Source: Chitinophaga vietnamensis
Lineage (GTDB): Bacteria > Bacteroidota > Bacteroidia > Chitinophagales > Chitinophagaceae
Length of the DNA stretch: 64,000 nt
NCBI RefSeq assembly: GCF_902167635.1
Contig: NZ_CABHMS010000003.1
Span: 124,001-188,000 of the forward strand
Direction of reading: 5' to 3'
Shown piece after piece: positions 35,685 to 44,562 of the stretch (within the stretch, counting starts at the first letter, position 1; each line of letters opens with the position of its first letter). A program made the position numbers and the translations under genes. The notes beneath the pieces were generated by a model. The model ran no database searches, had not been told where the DNA came from, and saw nothing but the letters and a program-made list of their open reading frames with translations.

Positions 35685-35815
35685 TGAAGCTAGTGGCTGG
35701 AATGCTGTGGAAAAATGATCTGCGGCAAGCGCCAGGATGATGATGATCAGTGACGCAGATCAGCAGGATAGCTAATCAATATCATTGCAGTCGGCGGCTT
35801 GCAACATTAATTTTA
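35685..35815. promoter_or_regulatory. Divergent promoter with two CRP/FNR-like operator pairs (Usp operon / ATP-cone nuclease)
   Basis: Toward the minus-strand Usp: TGATCTGCGGCA (35716-35727, one mismatch) and TGATGATGATCA (35738-35749) are 22 bp apart, and the first is 23 bp from TAGCTTCA (35685-35692). Toward the plus strand: TGACGCAGATCA (35751-35762) and TAATCAATATCA (35773-35784, one mismatch) are 22 bp apart, and the second is 23 bp from TAATTTTA (35808-35815). Confidence 0.7.
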
Positions 35816-35820
35816 CATAG

Positions 35821-35939
35821 CGTTGTTGCATAAGTCTACCGCTCCTATGGGGCGGCATATTGGTAGATGTGATGCGGGCTACCAACATATCGCCCGGTAG
35901 ATAAAACATGAGCTACGCCGCAGGAGCGATAGGACAACG
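35821..35939. repeat. REP-like imperfect palindrome
   Basis: A ~119-bp nested palindrome. CGTTGT (35821-35826) pairs with ACAACG at the far end, CTACCGCTCC-type and GGAGCGATAG-type words form a second arm pair, and GGCGGCATATTGGTAG faces CTACCAACATATCGCC in the middle. The words (CTACCAA, GCTCCTA, GGAGCG) resemble repeated extragenic palindromes of Bacteroidota that are mobilised by REP-associated transposases. It sits inside the 5' leader predicted for the ATP-cone gene. Confidence 0.65.
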
Positions 35940-35965
35940 CCATTTTATACACAGAAATCATTGTT

Positions 35966-36820
35966 ATGGAAAAATATGCGCCGGTATTTGTAACAAAGTG
36001 GAGCGGAGAAAAAAGACCTTTCTCGGACGAGAAGGTGAGAGCCTCGCTGAAGAAAGCGGGAGCGGCAACAGACACTATTGACAGGATCATGGAAGAGCTG
36101 TATCAGCAATTATATCCGGGTATTCCTACACGTGTGATCTACCGGATCGCCTTTGACTTGCTGAAGCACGCATCGCGCCATGTAGCGGCGCGGTACAACC
36201 TGAAGCAAGCCATCTTCGAGTTAGGGCCATCCGGTTTTCCTTTTGAAAAATTTATTGCTGAACTGTTTGGCAACACTGGCTTTACCGTCACCACCAACGT
36301 GATCATGGAGGGCCATTGCGTAAAGCACGAAGTAGACGTATTGGCCAAACAGCTGAAGCATACGCTTATTATAGAATGCAAATACCATCAGCAGGGGGGA
36401 ACCTTTTGTGATGTGAAGACCCCCCTTTATTTCCACGCGAGATGTGAAGATATTGCGCAGAATACCGCCCGGTACAGCGGCCCTTTTGAAGGATGCCTGG
36501 TCACCAATACACGGTTTTCTGCAGACGCCTTGCAATATGGTAATTGCGCAGGCTTGCAGCTGCTTTCCTGGGATTATCCGGCCAACAAAGGGATCAAGGA
36601 CATCATTGATCGTTCCGGGCTTTATCCGCTTACTTGTCTGACAACTTTATCGAGAGCGGAAAAATACCGGTTGCTGGAAAAAGGGATTATCCTCTGTAGT
36701 GCATTACAAGCCCATCCCGCTTACCTGGATGAAGTAAAGGTATCGCCGGCCCGGCGCGGGTTGCTGATGGCGGAAATAGACGGACTTTGCAAGAAGGACG
36801 AATTTACAGTACCACACTAA
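35966..36820 (+). CDS. ATP-cone domain fused to an Mrr-like PD-(D/E)xK nuclease
   Basis: 284 residues. Residues ~5-95 form an ATP-cone (VTKWSGEKRPFSDEKVRASLKKAG... HASRHVAARYNLKQAI), the nucleotide-sensing module also found in ribonucleotide reductases and NrdR. Residues ~100-190 carry an Mrr-cat nuclease core (GFPFEKFIAELFGNTGFTV, then the catalytic HEVDVLA and IIECKYH, i.e. D-x(n)-ExK). A further ~90 residues are unassigned. The pairing suggests a DNA nuclease gated by ATP/dATP. It is followed after 11 bp by the PolX-like/PHP gene, so the two may act together in DNA metabolism or defence. Confidence 0.85.
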   Translation: MEKYAPVFVTKWSGEKRPFSDEKVRASLKKAGAATDTIDRIMEELYQQLYPGIPTRVIYRIAFDLLKHASRHVAARYNLKQAIFELGPSGFPFEKFIAELFGNTGFTVTTNVIMEGHCVKHEVDVLAKQLKHTLIIECKYHQQGGTFCDVKTPLYFHARCEDIAQNTARYSGPFEGCLVTNTRFSADALQYGNCAGLQLLSWDYPANKGIKDIIDRSGLYPLTCLTTLSRAEKYRLLEKGIILCSALQAHPAYLDEVKVSPARRGLLMAEIDGLCKKDEFTVPH

Positions 36821-36831
36821 ATATCACAGTC

Positions 36832-38127
36832 ATGAATAATCTGGTAATGCCTTCGGGCAGATTATTATTATGGGATGCCGCGTTGCTGGGCCATGAACTG
36901 CAACGGGCCATGATACAACTTCCTTCAGTAGAGAAGGTGGCTATGGCGGGAAGCCTCAGAAGGGAGAAGGATACCGTGAGAAATATCGACCTGGTGCTAC
37001 AGGTGCCAAGGTCAAAACGGGCCGCCGCAAAGGGAGAGCTGTCGCAGCTGGCGCAGGTGCAACATGTGATCTCCAGCGATGAGCATCATCTGCATATCCT
37101 GGGTTATGCCGGCGAAGTAGTGGATGTGTACATGCTGGATGCAGCCGAGTATGGCGCAGGCCTGCTTTATTACACCGGCTCCGTTGCCCATAATCTGATG
37201 CTGGAAAACCTCGCCGCCGCCAAGGGTTTCCTGCTGAATAAACACGGCCTGTTTGACAGGAAGAGTGGACAATATATAGCGGGCAAAACAGAAGAGGATA
37301 TCTATCAGCATCTCGGGATGCAATTTATTCCGCCAGAGCTGCGGGAAGACAATGACGTGATAGCAGCGGCACAGCGCTTTCAGTTGCCTGCACTGGTGAG
37401 CTTTAACAAGATTAAAGGAGATATGCATATACACAGCGTATGGGGAGATGGAGAGCAGAAGATATCCGCGCTGGCACACTATGCCACGAATGCTTTCCCG
37501 CATTATGAATATATCGTGGTGGCAGACCATGTGGCGGGAACAGGCTGCCCTGGCGGCTTGCAGCCTGGCGATTTCCGCTTCCAGTTCAAAGAGATCGATG
37601 CAGTAAATGAATCCATGGGGCAGCATTTTGTAAAGAAGGGCGTAGAGATAAGCCTGCTGGAAGATGGAACACCTGAATTGCCCGATATGTTATTGGAAAA
37701 ATTTGATTGGGTGATCGCTACTGTTCGTGGTACGCATAAAGATGATAATACCGCCCGTTTACTGAAAGCCTGCGATAACCCGCATGTGCACTGCATCGGG
37801 CGTATCGGCCCCGCCAGGGCGGAAGGACTGAATGCCTTTTCGGTCGACTGGCTGCGGTTATTTGAACAGGCTGCCATCACTGGCACTGCGTTGGAGATCA
37901 ATGCCTATCCGGGGCAGCTCGCGCTGTCGGACCAATTGCTGAAAACAGCGGTGGAGAAAGGCGTTTACCTGGTCATTGGTACAGATGCGCATACGCTGGC
38001 ACATTTTGACTATATGCAATTGGGAGTCGGGAAAGCCCGCAGGGCAGGGTGCAGCAAGGAGCATATATTAAATACATTACCGTGGAGTGAAATGGCAACG
38101 TTCAAACGCCGCAAGAAAAATGCATAA
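36832..38127 (+). CDS. PHP-domain protein with a degenerate PolX polymerase domain
   Basis: 431 residues from ATG 36832. The first ~170 residues match the palm and fingers of family X polymerase (VAMAGSLRREKDTVRNIDLVLQV; GLLYYTGSVAHN), but the N-terminal helix-hairpin-helix region is missing, and the metal-binding DxD, normally GDID, reads NID. Residues ~200-431 are a PHP phosphoesterase domain (GDMHIHSVWGDGEQ, VADHVAGTG, GVEISLL, GTDAHTL) that in full-length bacterial PolX is a 3'-5' exonuclease or endonuclease. This protein probably keeps nuclease but not polymerase activity. Confidence 0.85.
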   Translation: MNNLVMPSGRLLLWDAALLGHELQRAMIQLPSVEKVAMAGSLRREKDTVRNIDLVLQVPRSKRAAAKGELSQLAQVQHVISSDEHHLHILGYAGEVVDVYMLDAAEYGAGLLYYTGSVAHNLMLENLAAAKGFLLNKHGLFDRKSGQYIAGKTEEDIYQHLGMQFIPPELREDNDVIAAAQRFQLPALVSFNKIKGDMHIHSVWGDGEQKISALAHYATNAFPHYEYIVVADHVAGTGCPGGLQPGDFRFQFKEIDAVNESMGQHFVKKGVEISLLEDGTPELPDMLLEKFDWVIATVRGTHKDDNTARLLKACDNPHVHCIGRIGPARAEGLNAFSVDWLRLFEQAAITGTALEINAYPGQLALSDQLLKTAVEKGVYLVIGTDAHTLAHFDYMQLGVGKARRAGCSKEHILNTLPWSEMATFKRRKKNA

Positions 38128-38170
38128 CATCTTTAACCGATGTTATTGCGTGTTTGCGGCGCTTGAATAA

Positions 38171-38202
38171 AAAAAACGGCTCAGAAATAAGAGCCGTTTT
38201 TT
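38171..38202. terminator. Bidirectional intrinsic terminator
   Basis: Arms 38171-38182 and 38191-38202 are perfect 12-nt complements (six A, then CGGCTC) around an 8-nt loop. The A-run and T-run flanks serve both strands: the PHP gene ends at 38127 and PEP synthase ends at 38206. Confidence 0.9.
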
Positions 38203-38205
38203 TTA

Positions 38206-40605
38206 TTACGATGGAACAGTTAGTGGCGGATGTGGTATGGATTGTCCAGCTTCTGCGTTCCGGATATTCTCGATGCCCTTCAGTAGCGCATCGGGGTTGA
38301 AGGAGATGCTATCGATGCCATGTTCTACCAGGAAGCTGGCGAATGCGGGAATATCGCTGGGGGCCTGTCCGCAAAGGCCTATCTTGGCGCCGGCTTTTTT
38401 GGCATTTTGCAGCATCATGCTGATCATGCGCATGGCGGCAGGATCTTCTTCGTTGAAGAGATTGGCAATCAGCCCTGAGTCGCGGTCTATGCCCAGCGTA
38501 AGCTGTGTGAGGTCGTTTGAGCCGATAGAAAAACCGTCGAATATAGCGGCGAATTGCGCTGCATCTAATACATTGGATGGTATCTCGGCCATCACATATA
38601 CTTCGAGGCCATCTTCTCCCTGCTTCAGCCCACAGGACGACATCACCTGTAATACCTTGCGTCCTTCTTCCACCGTTCTGCAGAAAGGGATCATCGTTTT
38701 TACATTGGTGAGCCCCATATCATTCCTTACCCTTTTTACGGCGGCACATTCCAGTTCAAAGCCCTGTTGATACAAGGGGTGATAATAACGGGATGCGCCA
38801 CGGAAGCCCAGCATCGGGTTTTCTTCCCTTGGCTCAAACTCTTTGCCACCCAGCAATTGACGGTATTCGTTGGTTTTGAAATCACTCATACGCACGATCA
38901 CGTCTTTGGGATAGAATGCAGCAGCAATGGTGGCAATTCCTTCTGCAAGGCGGTCGATGAAAAATTGTTCCTTGTTACGGTAATCTGCTGTGAGCGATGC
39001 AATTTTTTCTTTCGCGGCCAGGTCTCTGAGCGCATCATATTTTACCAGTGCCATTGGATGGATACCGATAGCATGGGTGATGATAAATTCCATGCGGAGC
39101 AGCCCTACGCCGTCATTCGGCAGCAGCGCCAGGCGGAAGGCTTTTTCGGGATCGCTGATGATGAGCATGGCGGCGGTGCCTTCCGGCATTTTTACCTGGC
39201 TGTAGTCAAAAGTTTTTTTCTCGAACGGGATCGCCTCTTCATATACAAATCCTGTTTTACCTTCACAACAAGACACTGTAATAGCTTGTCCATCTTGTAT
39301 CACGGCGGTGCCTTGCTGCGTGCCGGTAATGGCTGGCACGCCCTGTTCCCTGGCAACAATGGCGGCATGGCTTGTTCTGCCGCCGCTGTCGGTAACGATG
39401 GCTGCGGCTTTTTTGAGTAGCGGATCCCAGTCCGGGCTGGTATTGGTGGTGATGATGATCTCGCCGGCTTTCAGGCGGGCGCCATCTGCCGGTGATGCCA
39501 GCACACGTGCAATGCCGCTGGCCACCTGGTCGCCAATGGCTTCGCCAGACACGATGCAATGCCCTTTCCTTTCAAGCTGGTAGCTGGTAACCAGCTGCGG
39601 CCGCTGGCGCGAATGGATGGTTTCCGGTCTTGCCTGTATCAGGTATAACTTTCCACTGATGCCATCTTTGGCCCATTCAATATCCATCGGGCATTGATAA
39701 TGGCGTTCTATGTCTATTGCCCATCTGGCAAGTTGCATGACCTCTTCGTCAGACAATACATACTGCGCTTGTTTGTAGGGAGGAGTAGCGATGTTTGTGG
39801 TAGTTGTTGTATCGCCATAGATCAGCATTTGCGCTTTGCTGCCTTTTTTCCGTTGTACAATAGCTTGTTTGTTTTGATACAGGGAGGGTTTGAATACATA
39901 GAACTCGTCTGGTACTACGGCGCCTTGTACGATATTTTCGCCGAGGCCCCATATGCCGGTCAGCAACACGATATCACGGAAGCCGGATTCCGGTTCAAGG
40001 GTAAATCCTACGCCGGAGCAGGCGAGATCGGCGCGCACCATTTGTTGTATCCCGGCGCAGAGCGCCACTTTGCTGTGTTCGTAGTGATTGTCTTCGCGAT
40101 ATTTGATGGCCCTGTCGGTGTATAAAGAAGCGTAGCAGCGTTGTACTGCCGCTATCAACGCGGCGGGGCCTTGTATATTGAGGAAAGATTCATGCTGGCC
40201 TGCGAAGCTGGCCTGTGGCATGTCTTCGGCGGTAGCGCTGCTTCTCACGGCAACGGCGGCAGGCGTATCGCCGGAAAGTTGCTGATAGGCGGCGAGTATC
40301 GCCTGCCTGAGATCATCGGGGAATGTGGCTGTCAGGATCATGTTGCGTGCCGCATTGCCGATGGCTGCAAGGTTGGAATAGTCGCGCCGGTTCAGCGTTT
40401 GCAACAATGTTTGCAAGGGACTGGCAAGCTGGTTAACATCGAGGAAATACCGGAATGCTGCGGCGGTAGTGGCAAATCCGTCAGGCACGCGGATGCCTTT
40501 ATCCTGTAGCCCGGAGATCATTTCTCCCAGGGATGCATTTTTCCCGCCCACTTCCGGAACATCGGTCATCCGGATGGCGGAGAATGGCTTGATGAAAGTG
40601 TCCAT
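38206..40605 (-). CDS. ppsA: Phosphoenolpyruvate synthase
   Basis: 799 residues, typical length. The N-terminal ATP-grasp-type domain opens KPFSAIRMTDVPEVGGKNASLGEM. The swivelling domain carries phospho-His413 in TDSGGRTSHAAIVAREQGVPAI, and the C-terminal PEP-binding TIM barrel has GLLRMEF and GSNDLTQLTLGIDRDSG near the end. It converts pyruvate, ATP and water into phosphoenolpyruvate, AMP and phosphate, the committing step for gluconeogenesis from pyruvate or lactate. With ldhA, PfkB and glycogen genes under matching operators, it points to a shift of carbon flow. It is transcribed alone, with its own operator pair. Confidence 0.95.
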   Translation of the reverse strand: MDTFIKPFSAIRMTDVPEVGGKNASLGEMISGLQDKGIRVPDGFATTAAAFRYFLDVNQLASPLQTLLQTLNRRDYSNLAAIGNAARNMILTATFPDDLRQAILAAYQQLSGDTPAAVAVRSSATAEDMPQASFAGQHESFLNIQGPAALIAAVQRCYASLYTDRAIKYREDNHYEHSKVALCAGIQQMVRADLACSGVGFTLEPESGFRDIVLLTGIWGLGENIVQGAVVPDEFYVFKPSLYQNKQAIVQRKKGSKAQMLIYGDTTTTTNIATPPYKQAQYVLSDEEVMQLARWAIDIERHYQCPMDIEWAKDGISGKLYLIQARPETIHSRQRPQLVTSYQLERKGHCIVSGEAIGDQVASGIARVLASPADGARLKAGEIIITTNTSPDWDPLLKKAAAIVTDSGGRTSHAAIVAREQGVPAITGTQQGTAVIQDGQAITVSCCEGKTGFVYEEAIPFEKKTFDYSQVKMPEGTAAMLIISDPEKAFRLALLPNDGVGLLRMEFIITHAIGIHPMALVKYDALRDLAAKEKIASLTADYRNKEQFFIDRLAEGIATIAAAFYPKDVIVRMSDFKTNEYRQLLGGKEFEPREENPMLGFRGASRYYHPLYQQGFELECAAVKRVRNDMGLTNVKTMIPFCRTVEEGRKVLQVMSSCGLKQGEDGLEVYVMAEIPSNVLDAAQFAAIFDGFSIGSNDLTQLTLGIDRDSGLIANLFNEEDPAAMRMISMMLQNAKKAGAKIGLCGQAPSDIPAFASFLVEHGIDSISFNPDALLKGIENIRNAEAGQSIPHPPLTVPS

Positions 40606-40621
40606 ATACTTGAGCTTTGTA

Positions 40622-40717
40622 CAATTTTCTGTAAAATATTACGGGCATCCTATGATATACATCACAGGTTGCCGTGACAGGCATCATAGCTCTTTTGGGC
40701 CAGGAGCAGGAATTTGG
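40622..40717. promoter_or_regulatory. Divergent promoter with an operator pair (ppsA / LOG-histidine kinase-regulator operon)
   Basis: TGATATACATCA (40653-40664) and TGACAGGCATCA (40675-40686) are 22 bp apart. The -7 boxes are weak: GAAAATTG on the minus strand 23 bp from the first site, and GGAATTTG on the plus strand 22 bp from the second. Because the plus-strand operon encodes the two-component system, it would regulate its own synthesis. Confidence 0.65.
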
Positions 40718-40733
40718 TGGTAAATTTTCCGAT

Positions 40734-41492
40734 ATGATCGTATTACCCGGTAATGATACCTTGAAAGCGCCATCACCCAAGGCCGGCGATGAGAAATATT
40801 TTCTGGAAGGACCGCGTTCAAGGCTGCTTGAACTACTTTTTCTTTTACGTACGCTATGGGAATTTCTGCGGGGTTTCCGGGTGTTTCACTTTGCCGGCCC
40901 TTGTATTGCCGTATTCGGATCGGCGAGGGTAAAGGAGGATACGCCCTGGTATGAAGATGCCCGTAAAATGGGCGCCGGCATTGCCGCCATGGGCTTCAAC
41001 GTGATGACCGGCGGCGGCCCCGGCATTATGGAAGCCGCGAGCAAAGGCGCCAGCGAGGCCGGTGGCAAAGCATTGGGCTGCAACATTATCCTGCCGAAAG
41101 AGCAACAGCCCAATCCCTGGCTCAGCAAAGTTTTTAATTGCCGGCATTTTTTTGTCAGGAAAGTATTGATGTTTAAATATTCCTATGGCTTCGTGATCAT
41201 GCCGGGCGGCATGGGCACAATGGATGAATTTTTTGAGGCGCTAACTTTGATACAGACGCATAAAATCCTTAACTTTCCGGTGGTATTGATGGGTAAAGAT
41301 TACTGGGAGCCGGTGATGACATTGTTCCGGCATATGCTGGCAGCCACCATGATAGATACAAGCGATCTTAGATATATCCTGTATACTGATTCCACTGAAG
41401 AAGCATTGGCTCACCTGAATAAACTTGCTTACGAAAAATATCGAACCAGCAGACGTAAAACTTTTAAGCGTTTTATTTTGTTGGGTGAATGA
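40734..41492 (+). CDS. LOG-family Rossmann protein (TIGR00730-like)
   Basis: 252 residues from ATG 40734. Signature motifs: CIAVFGSARV (nucleotide site), VMTGGGPGIMEAASKGA, and PGGMGTMDEFFEALTLIQ (the PGGxGTxxE motif). LOG enzymes hydrolyse nucleoside 5'-monophosphates to base and ribose 5-phosphate; some activate cytokinins, others act in purine/pyrimidine turnover or persistence. The GTG at 40674 would put the operator inside the gene and is rejected. It is the first gene of an operon with the histidine kinase (35-bp gap) and the response regulator. Confidence 0.9.
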   Translation: MIVLPGNDTLKAPSPKAGDEKYFLEGPRSRLLELLFLLRTLWEFLRGFRVFHFAGPCIAVFGSARVKEDTPWYEDARKMGAGIAAMGFNVMTGGGPGIMEAASKGASEAGGKALGCNIILPKEQQPNPWLSKVFNCRHFFVRKVLMFKYSYGFVIMPGGMGTMDEFFEALTLIQTHKILNFPVVLMGKDYWEPVMTLFRHMLAATMIDTSDLRYILYTDSTEEALAHLNKLAYEKYRTSRRKTFKRFILLGE

Positions 41493-41527
41493 AAGATTTC
41501 CCTCGACTATGCAAATAAATAATAACT

Positions 41528-43108
41528 ATGAACACTCCGGTGACTAACGCGGATATTTCAGCACAACTGAACGTATTCAATGCCATCATAGAGAAAGTAC
41601 CAGGACTTACCGGGATCAGAAACCTGGAGGATGACAGCCTCGTTTACCTCAACTTTTACGCGATGCCAATGCTCGATGGTATAGACCAGCAAGCATTGTG
41701 CTCTTTGGTGAACCAGAATAAATTCGGCTATCGTCAGGCACTGAACCAGGAAAGGAACCAGCAGGAAGAAAGAGAGTGGACCGGCCCCACAGGGCAAAAG
41801 ATCGCCGGTATTTACGAAGAAATCTTCTTCCGGTATAATGAAAACGATTACTGCCTTTTTCGTATATCCGATACCGCAGCTGCATTTCCTTACCGGCAGC
41901 GTATCGACAAGGAACTGCAACGCTTTGGCGCCCTGTTTAACTATGCGAGCGTAGGTATCCTGGTATCCAATGCGCAAGGCGAGATCATCATGATCAATAA
42001 TTTTGCGCTCAACCAGTTCGGGTATCAGCGGGAGGAAGTGCTGGGACAGAAAGTAGAGATATTATTGCCCCGGCGCTTCAAAGATAAACATGTAGGCCAT
42101 CGCCAGCATTATAATGCACATCCCCAGAACCGCCCTATGGGCATCGGTATGGACCTCTTCGCCATACATAAAGACGGCGCTGAATTTCCTGTTGAGATCA
42201 GCTTGAGCCATTATAAAAACGAAGAAGGCGCTTTTGTGATCGCCTACATCAACAATATTACAGAGAGAAAGAAAGCAGAAGAAAAAATCGAGAAACTGAA
42301 TAATGAACTGGAACAGATGGTGGAAGAACGCACCATCCAGCTCAGGAAAGCATTGAAGCAACTGGAAATATCAAAAGAAGAACTGACCGTGGCGCTCAGC
42401 AAAGAAAAAGATCTTGGCGAACTGAAATCGCGCTTTGTTTCCATGGCTTCGCACGAATTCAGAACGCCCCTCAGCACGATCCTTTCGTCTGCATTTCTGG
42501 TGAAACAATATGCCGCCGAAGAAGACCAACCCAAGCGCGACCGCCATCTGCAGCGTATCGTATCTTCTGTAGATATGCTCACCGATATCCTGAATGATTT
42601 TCTCTCCCTCGGAAAAATAGAAGAAGGAAAGATAGAAGTGCGCAACAACAATTTTGACGTGCATACGCTGATCCATGACGTGACCCAGGAAATGCAGGGC
42701 GCGATGAAAGAAGGGCAGGAGATCAGCTACCGCCATGAAGGACCGAAAGAAGTGATACTGGACCCTTCGCTCTTCAAGCACATTATCATGAACCTGCTGA
42801 GCAACGCCATCAAGTTTTCACCGGAGAACAGCCAGGTATTGTTACACACAAACGTAAATGAACACCGCTTGAAACTGGAAATAAAAGACCACGGCATCGG
42901 CATGTCGGAAGACGACCAGCAGCACCTGTTTGAGCGGTTCTTCCGCGCCGCCAATGCCAGCAATATCCAGGGCACCGGCCTTGGCCTGCACATCGTGAAC
43001 AAATATGTAGAGCTGATGAAGGGAGAGGTATCATGTGAAAGCACGCTGGGAAAAGGCACTGCATTTACCGTTATATTACCCATAAATTACGAACCAGGAA
43101 ATGAGTAA
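41528..43108 (+). CDS. Soluble PAS-domain sensor histidine kinase
   Basis: 526 residues and no membrane helix, so it senses an intracellular signal. Residues ~1-125 are a PAS-like input of unknown kind. A second PAS spans ~130-245 (FNYASVGILVSNAQGEIIMINN ... KDGAEFPVEISLSH ... INNITERKKA). A coiled coil (~250-300) leads to the H-box with phosphoacceptor His309 (SMASHEFRTPLSTIL), then the ATPase with DHGIGMSEDD and GTGLGLHIVN. The second PAS resembles FixL in shape, with His188 near the heme-ligand position, but an Arg of the FixL distal pocket is Met208. It overlaps the response regulator gene by 8 nt. Confidence 0.93.
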   Translation: MNTPVTNADISAQLNVFNAIIEKVPGLTGIRNLEDDSLVYLNFYAMPMLDGIDQQALCSLVNQNKFGYRQALNQERNQQEEREWTGPTGQKIAGIYEEIFFRYNENDYCLFRISDTAAAFPYRQRIDKELQRFGALFNYASVGILVSNAQGEIIMINNFALNQFGYQREEVLGQKVEILLPRRFKDKHVGHRQHYNAHPQNRPMGIGMDLFAIHKDGAEFPVEISLSHYKNEEGAFVIAYINNITERKKAEEKIEKLNNELEQMVEERTIQLRKALKQLEISKEELTVALSKEKDLGELKSRFVSMASHEFRTPLSTILSSAFLVKQYAAEEDQPKRDRHLQRIVSSVDMLTDILNDFLSLGKIEEGKIEVRNNNFDVHTLIHDVTQEMQGAMKEGQEISYRHEGPKEVILDPSLFKHIIMNLLSNAIKFSPENSQVLLHTNVNEHRLKLEIKDHGIGMSEDDQQHLFERFFRAANASNIQGTGLGLHIVNKYVELMKGEVSCESTLGKGTAFTVILPINYEPGNE

Positions 43109-44165
43109 GAAAACGATCCTGTTGATTGAAGACAACCGGGAGATAAGAGAGAACACAGCAGAAATACTCGGCCTTTCCGGCTATCAGGTATTGACAGCCG
43201 ATAACGGCAAAACCGGCGTGGAGCTGGCTTTGCAGCATCGCCCCGATCTCGTGGTATGCGATATCATGATGCAGGTGCTGGATGGCTATGGCGTGTTGCA
43301 CATGCTTCAGAAAAATGCCGTTACACAGGATATACCTTTTATCTTTCTTACAGCAAGGGCCGAACGCGCAGATATGCGCCGGGGCATGGAAATGGGCGCT
43401 GACGACTACATCACAAAACCTTTCAGCGGTACGGACCTTTTGCAGGCGATCGAAAGCCGCCTGAAAAGATCTACACTCAGAAGCCATCACTTTCCGCCTA
43501 ACCTGCAAGGGCTCAACAGGCTGATGTACGAGGCCACCGGCAAAACGCCGCTACAAGAGCTGGCTGAAGGGCGCAATATTGACCGGTACAAAAACAAACA
43601 GGTGATCTACCAGGAAGGTAATCACGTCATCCGCCTCTTCTACATACAAAAAGGTAAAGTGAAAGTGTTCAAACGTAACGACGACGGTAAAGAGCTGGTG
43701 GTAGACCTGTACAAAGAAGGCGATTTTTTCGGGTATGTGCCACTGCTGGAAAATACCGTGTACAGAGATTCTGCACAGGCCATGGAAGAATGTGAAATCG
43801 CGCTGATCCCGCGGGAGGATTTCGAAGAACTGCTGAATAATAACCGCGAAGTAACCGTTCAGCTGATCCGCATGTTGGCAGGCAGCGTTACCATGAAAGA
43901 ACAGCAATTGCTGGGACTGGCCTATAATTCCCTGCGCAGGAAAGTGGCGGAAGCATTAATATTCCTCAACAAAAAATATAATCTCAAAAAAGAACCGCCC
44001 TTTATAATTGATATCAGTCGTGATAACCTGGCCACCATCGCAGGCACCGCCACTGAATCCGTTATACGCACCCTCGCAGATTTCCGGGAAGAAAAACTGA
44101 TCGATATCCGCGAGGGTGCGATCGTATTGCTGAATGAAGCGAAACTGGGCAACATGTTGTATTGA
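43101..44165 (+). CDS. Response regulator: receiver domain fused to a CRP/FNR-type DNA-binding module
   Basis: 354 residues. The receiver (1-125) has Glu10-Asp11, phosphoacceptor Asp54 (VVCDIMM), Thr84 and Lys106. A cyclic-nucleotide-type beta roll (~155-250) follows, then a dimer helix and a CRP-type winged helix (ISRDNLATIAGTATESVIRTLADF). Glu319 and Arg323 occupy the positions of E181/R185 in CRP and E209/R213 in FNR, which read the TGA of their sites, fitting the TGAY-N4-RTCA palindromes around it. There is no FNR-type Cys cluster, so activation should come from phosphorylation by the partner kinase. It is the best candidate for master activator of the island. Confidence 0.93.
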   Translation: MSKKTILLIEDNREIRENTAEILGLSGYQVLTADNGKTGVELALQHRPDLVVCDIMMQVLDGYGVLHMLQKNAVTQDIPFIFLTARAERADMRRGMEMGADDYITKPFSGTDLLQAIESRLKRSTLRSHHFPPNLQGLNRLMYEATGKTPLQELAEGRNIDRYKNKQVIYQEGNHVIRLFYIQKGKVKVFKRNDDGKELVVDLYKEGDFFGYVPLLENTVYRDSAQAMEECEIALIPREDFEELLNNNREVTVQLIRMLAGSVTMKEQQLLGLAYNSLRRKVAEALIFLNKKYNLKKEPPFIIDISRDNLATIAGTATESVIRTLADFREEKLIDIREGAIVLLNEAKLGNMLY

Positions 44166-44166
44166 G

Positions 44167-44532
44167 TTACAGATAAACTTGCCGGAGGTAGTCGTGAAAA
44201 GAAACCCGGAGTTTGTCAAAATTCTCCTGAACAATGATCATCTTTACTTCCAGCCGTTTCTGCTGCTCCATCGCCTTCCGATAGCTGGTACCTTCGTCCT
44301 GTAGCAAATGAAACTGTTCCCGGAGCTCATGGCGCAGCAAAATAATCTGCTCATCCATCTTGATAAAGCGGTTCTGGAAACTTTCGAGATGATCCATCGA
44401 TACGTTTGCCACACCTGTTTTCAATATGCCCACCAATTGGTTTTTGAATTGTATGTTCTCATCCTCCAGCTGCTTTACCTGGCCTTTCCAGGATTCGTTC
44501 TCTACGATGAGGCCTTTTAATTTGAAATTCAT
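44167..44532 (-). CDS. Hypothetical coiled-coil protein (121 aa)
   Basis: The protein is mainly heptad-rich helix (NESWKGQVKQLEDENIQFKNQL; MDEQIILLRHELREQFHLLQ; KRLEVKMIIVQENFDKLRVSF), so a dimeric coiled coil is expected. It has no signal or membrane segment. It lies 30 bp after the Usp gene at 44563 on the minus strand and ends 2 bp from the convergent response regulator gene. Function unknown; it is probably co-transcribed with the Usp under the operator at 45446. Confidence 0.7.
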   Translation of the reverse strand: MNFKLKGLIVENESWKGQVKQLEDENIQFKNQLVGILKTGVANVSMDHLESFQNRFIKMDEQIILLRHELREQFHLLQDEGTSYRKAMEQQKRLEVKMIIVQENFDKLRVSFHDYLRQVYL

Positions 44533-44562
44533 CTATTATTCTTTTTACTGGCAAAATCACTG

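Noticed and set aside
35732-35749. GATGATGATGATC run as a microsatellite
   Set aside because: Only about four triplets; it coincides with an operator in the 22-bp register and needs no other explanation.
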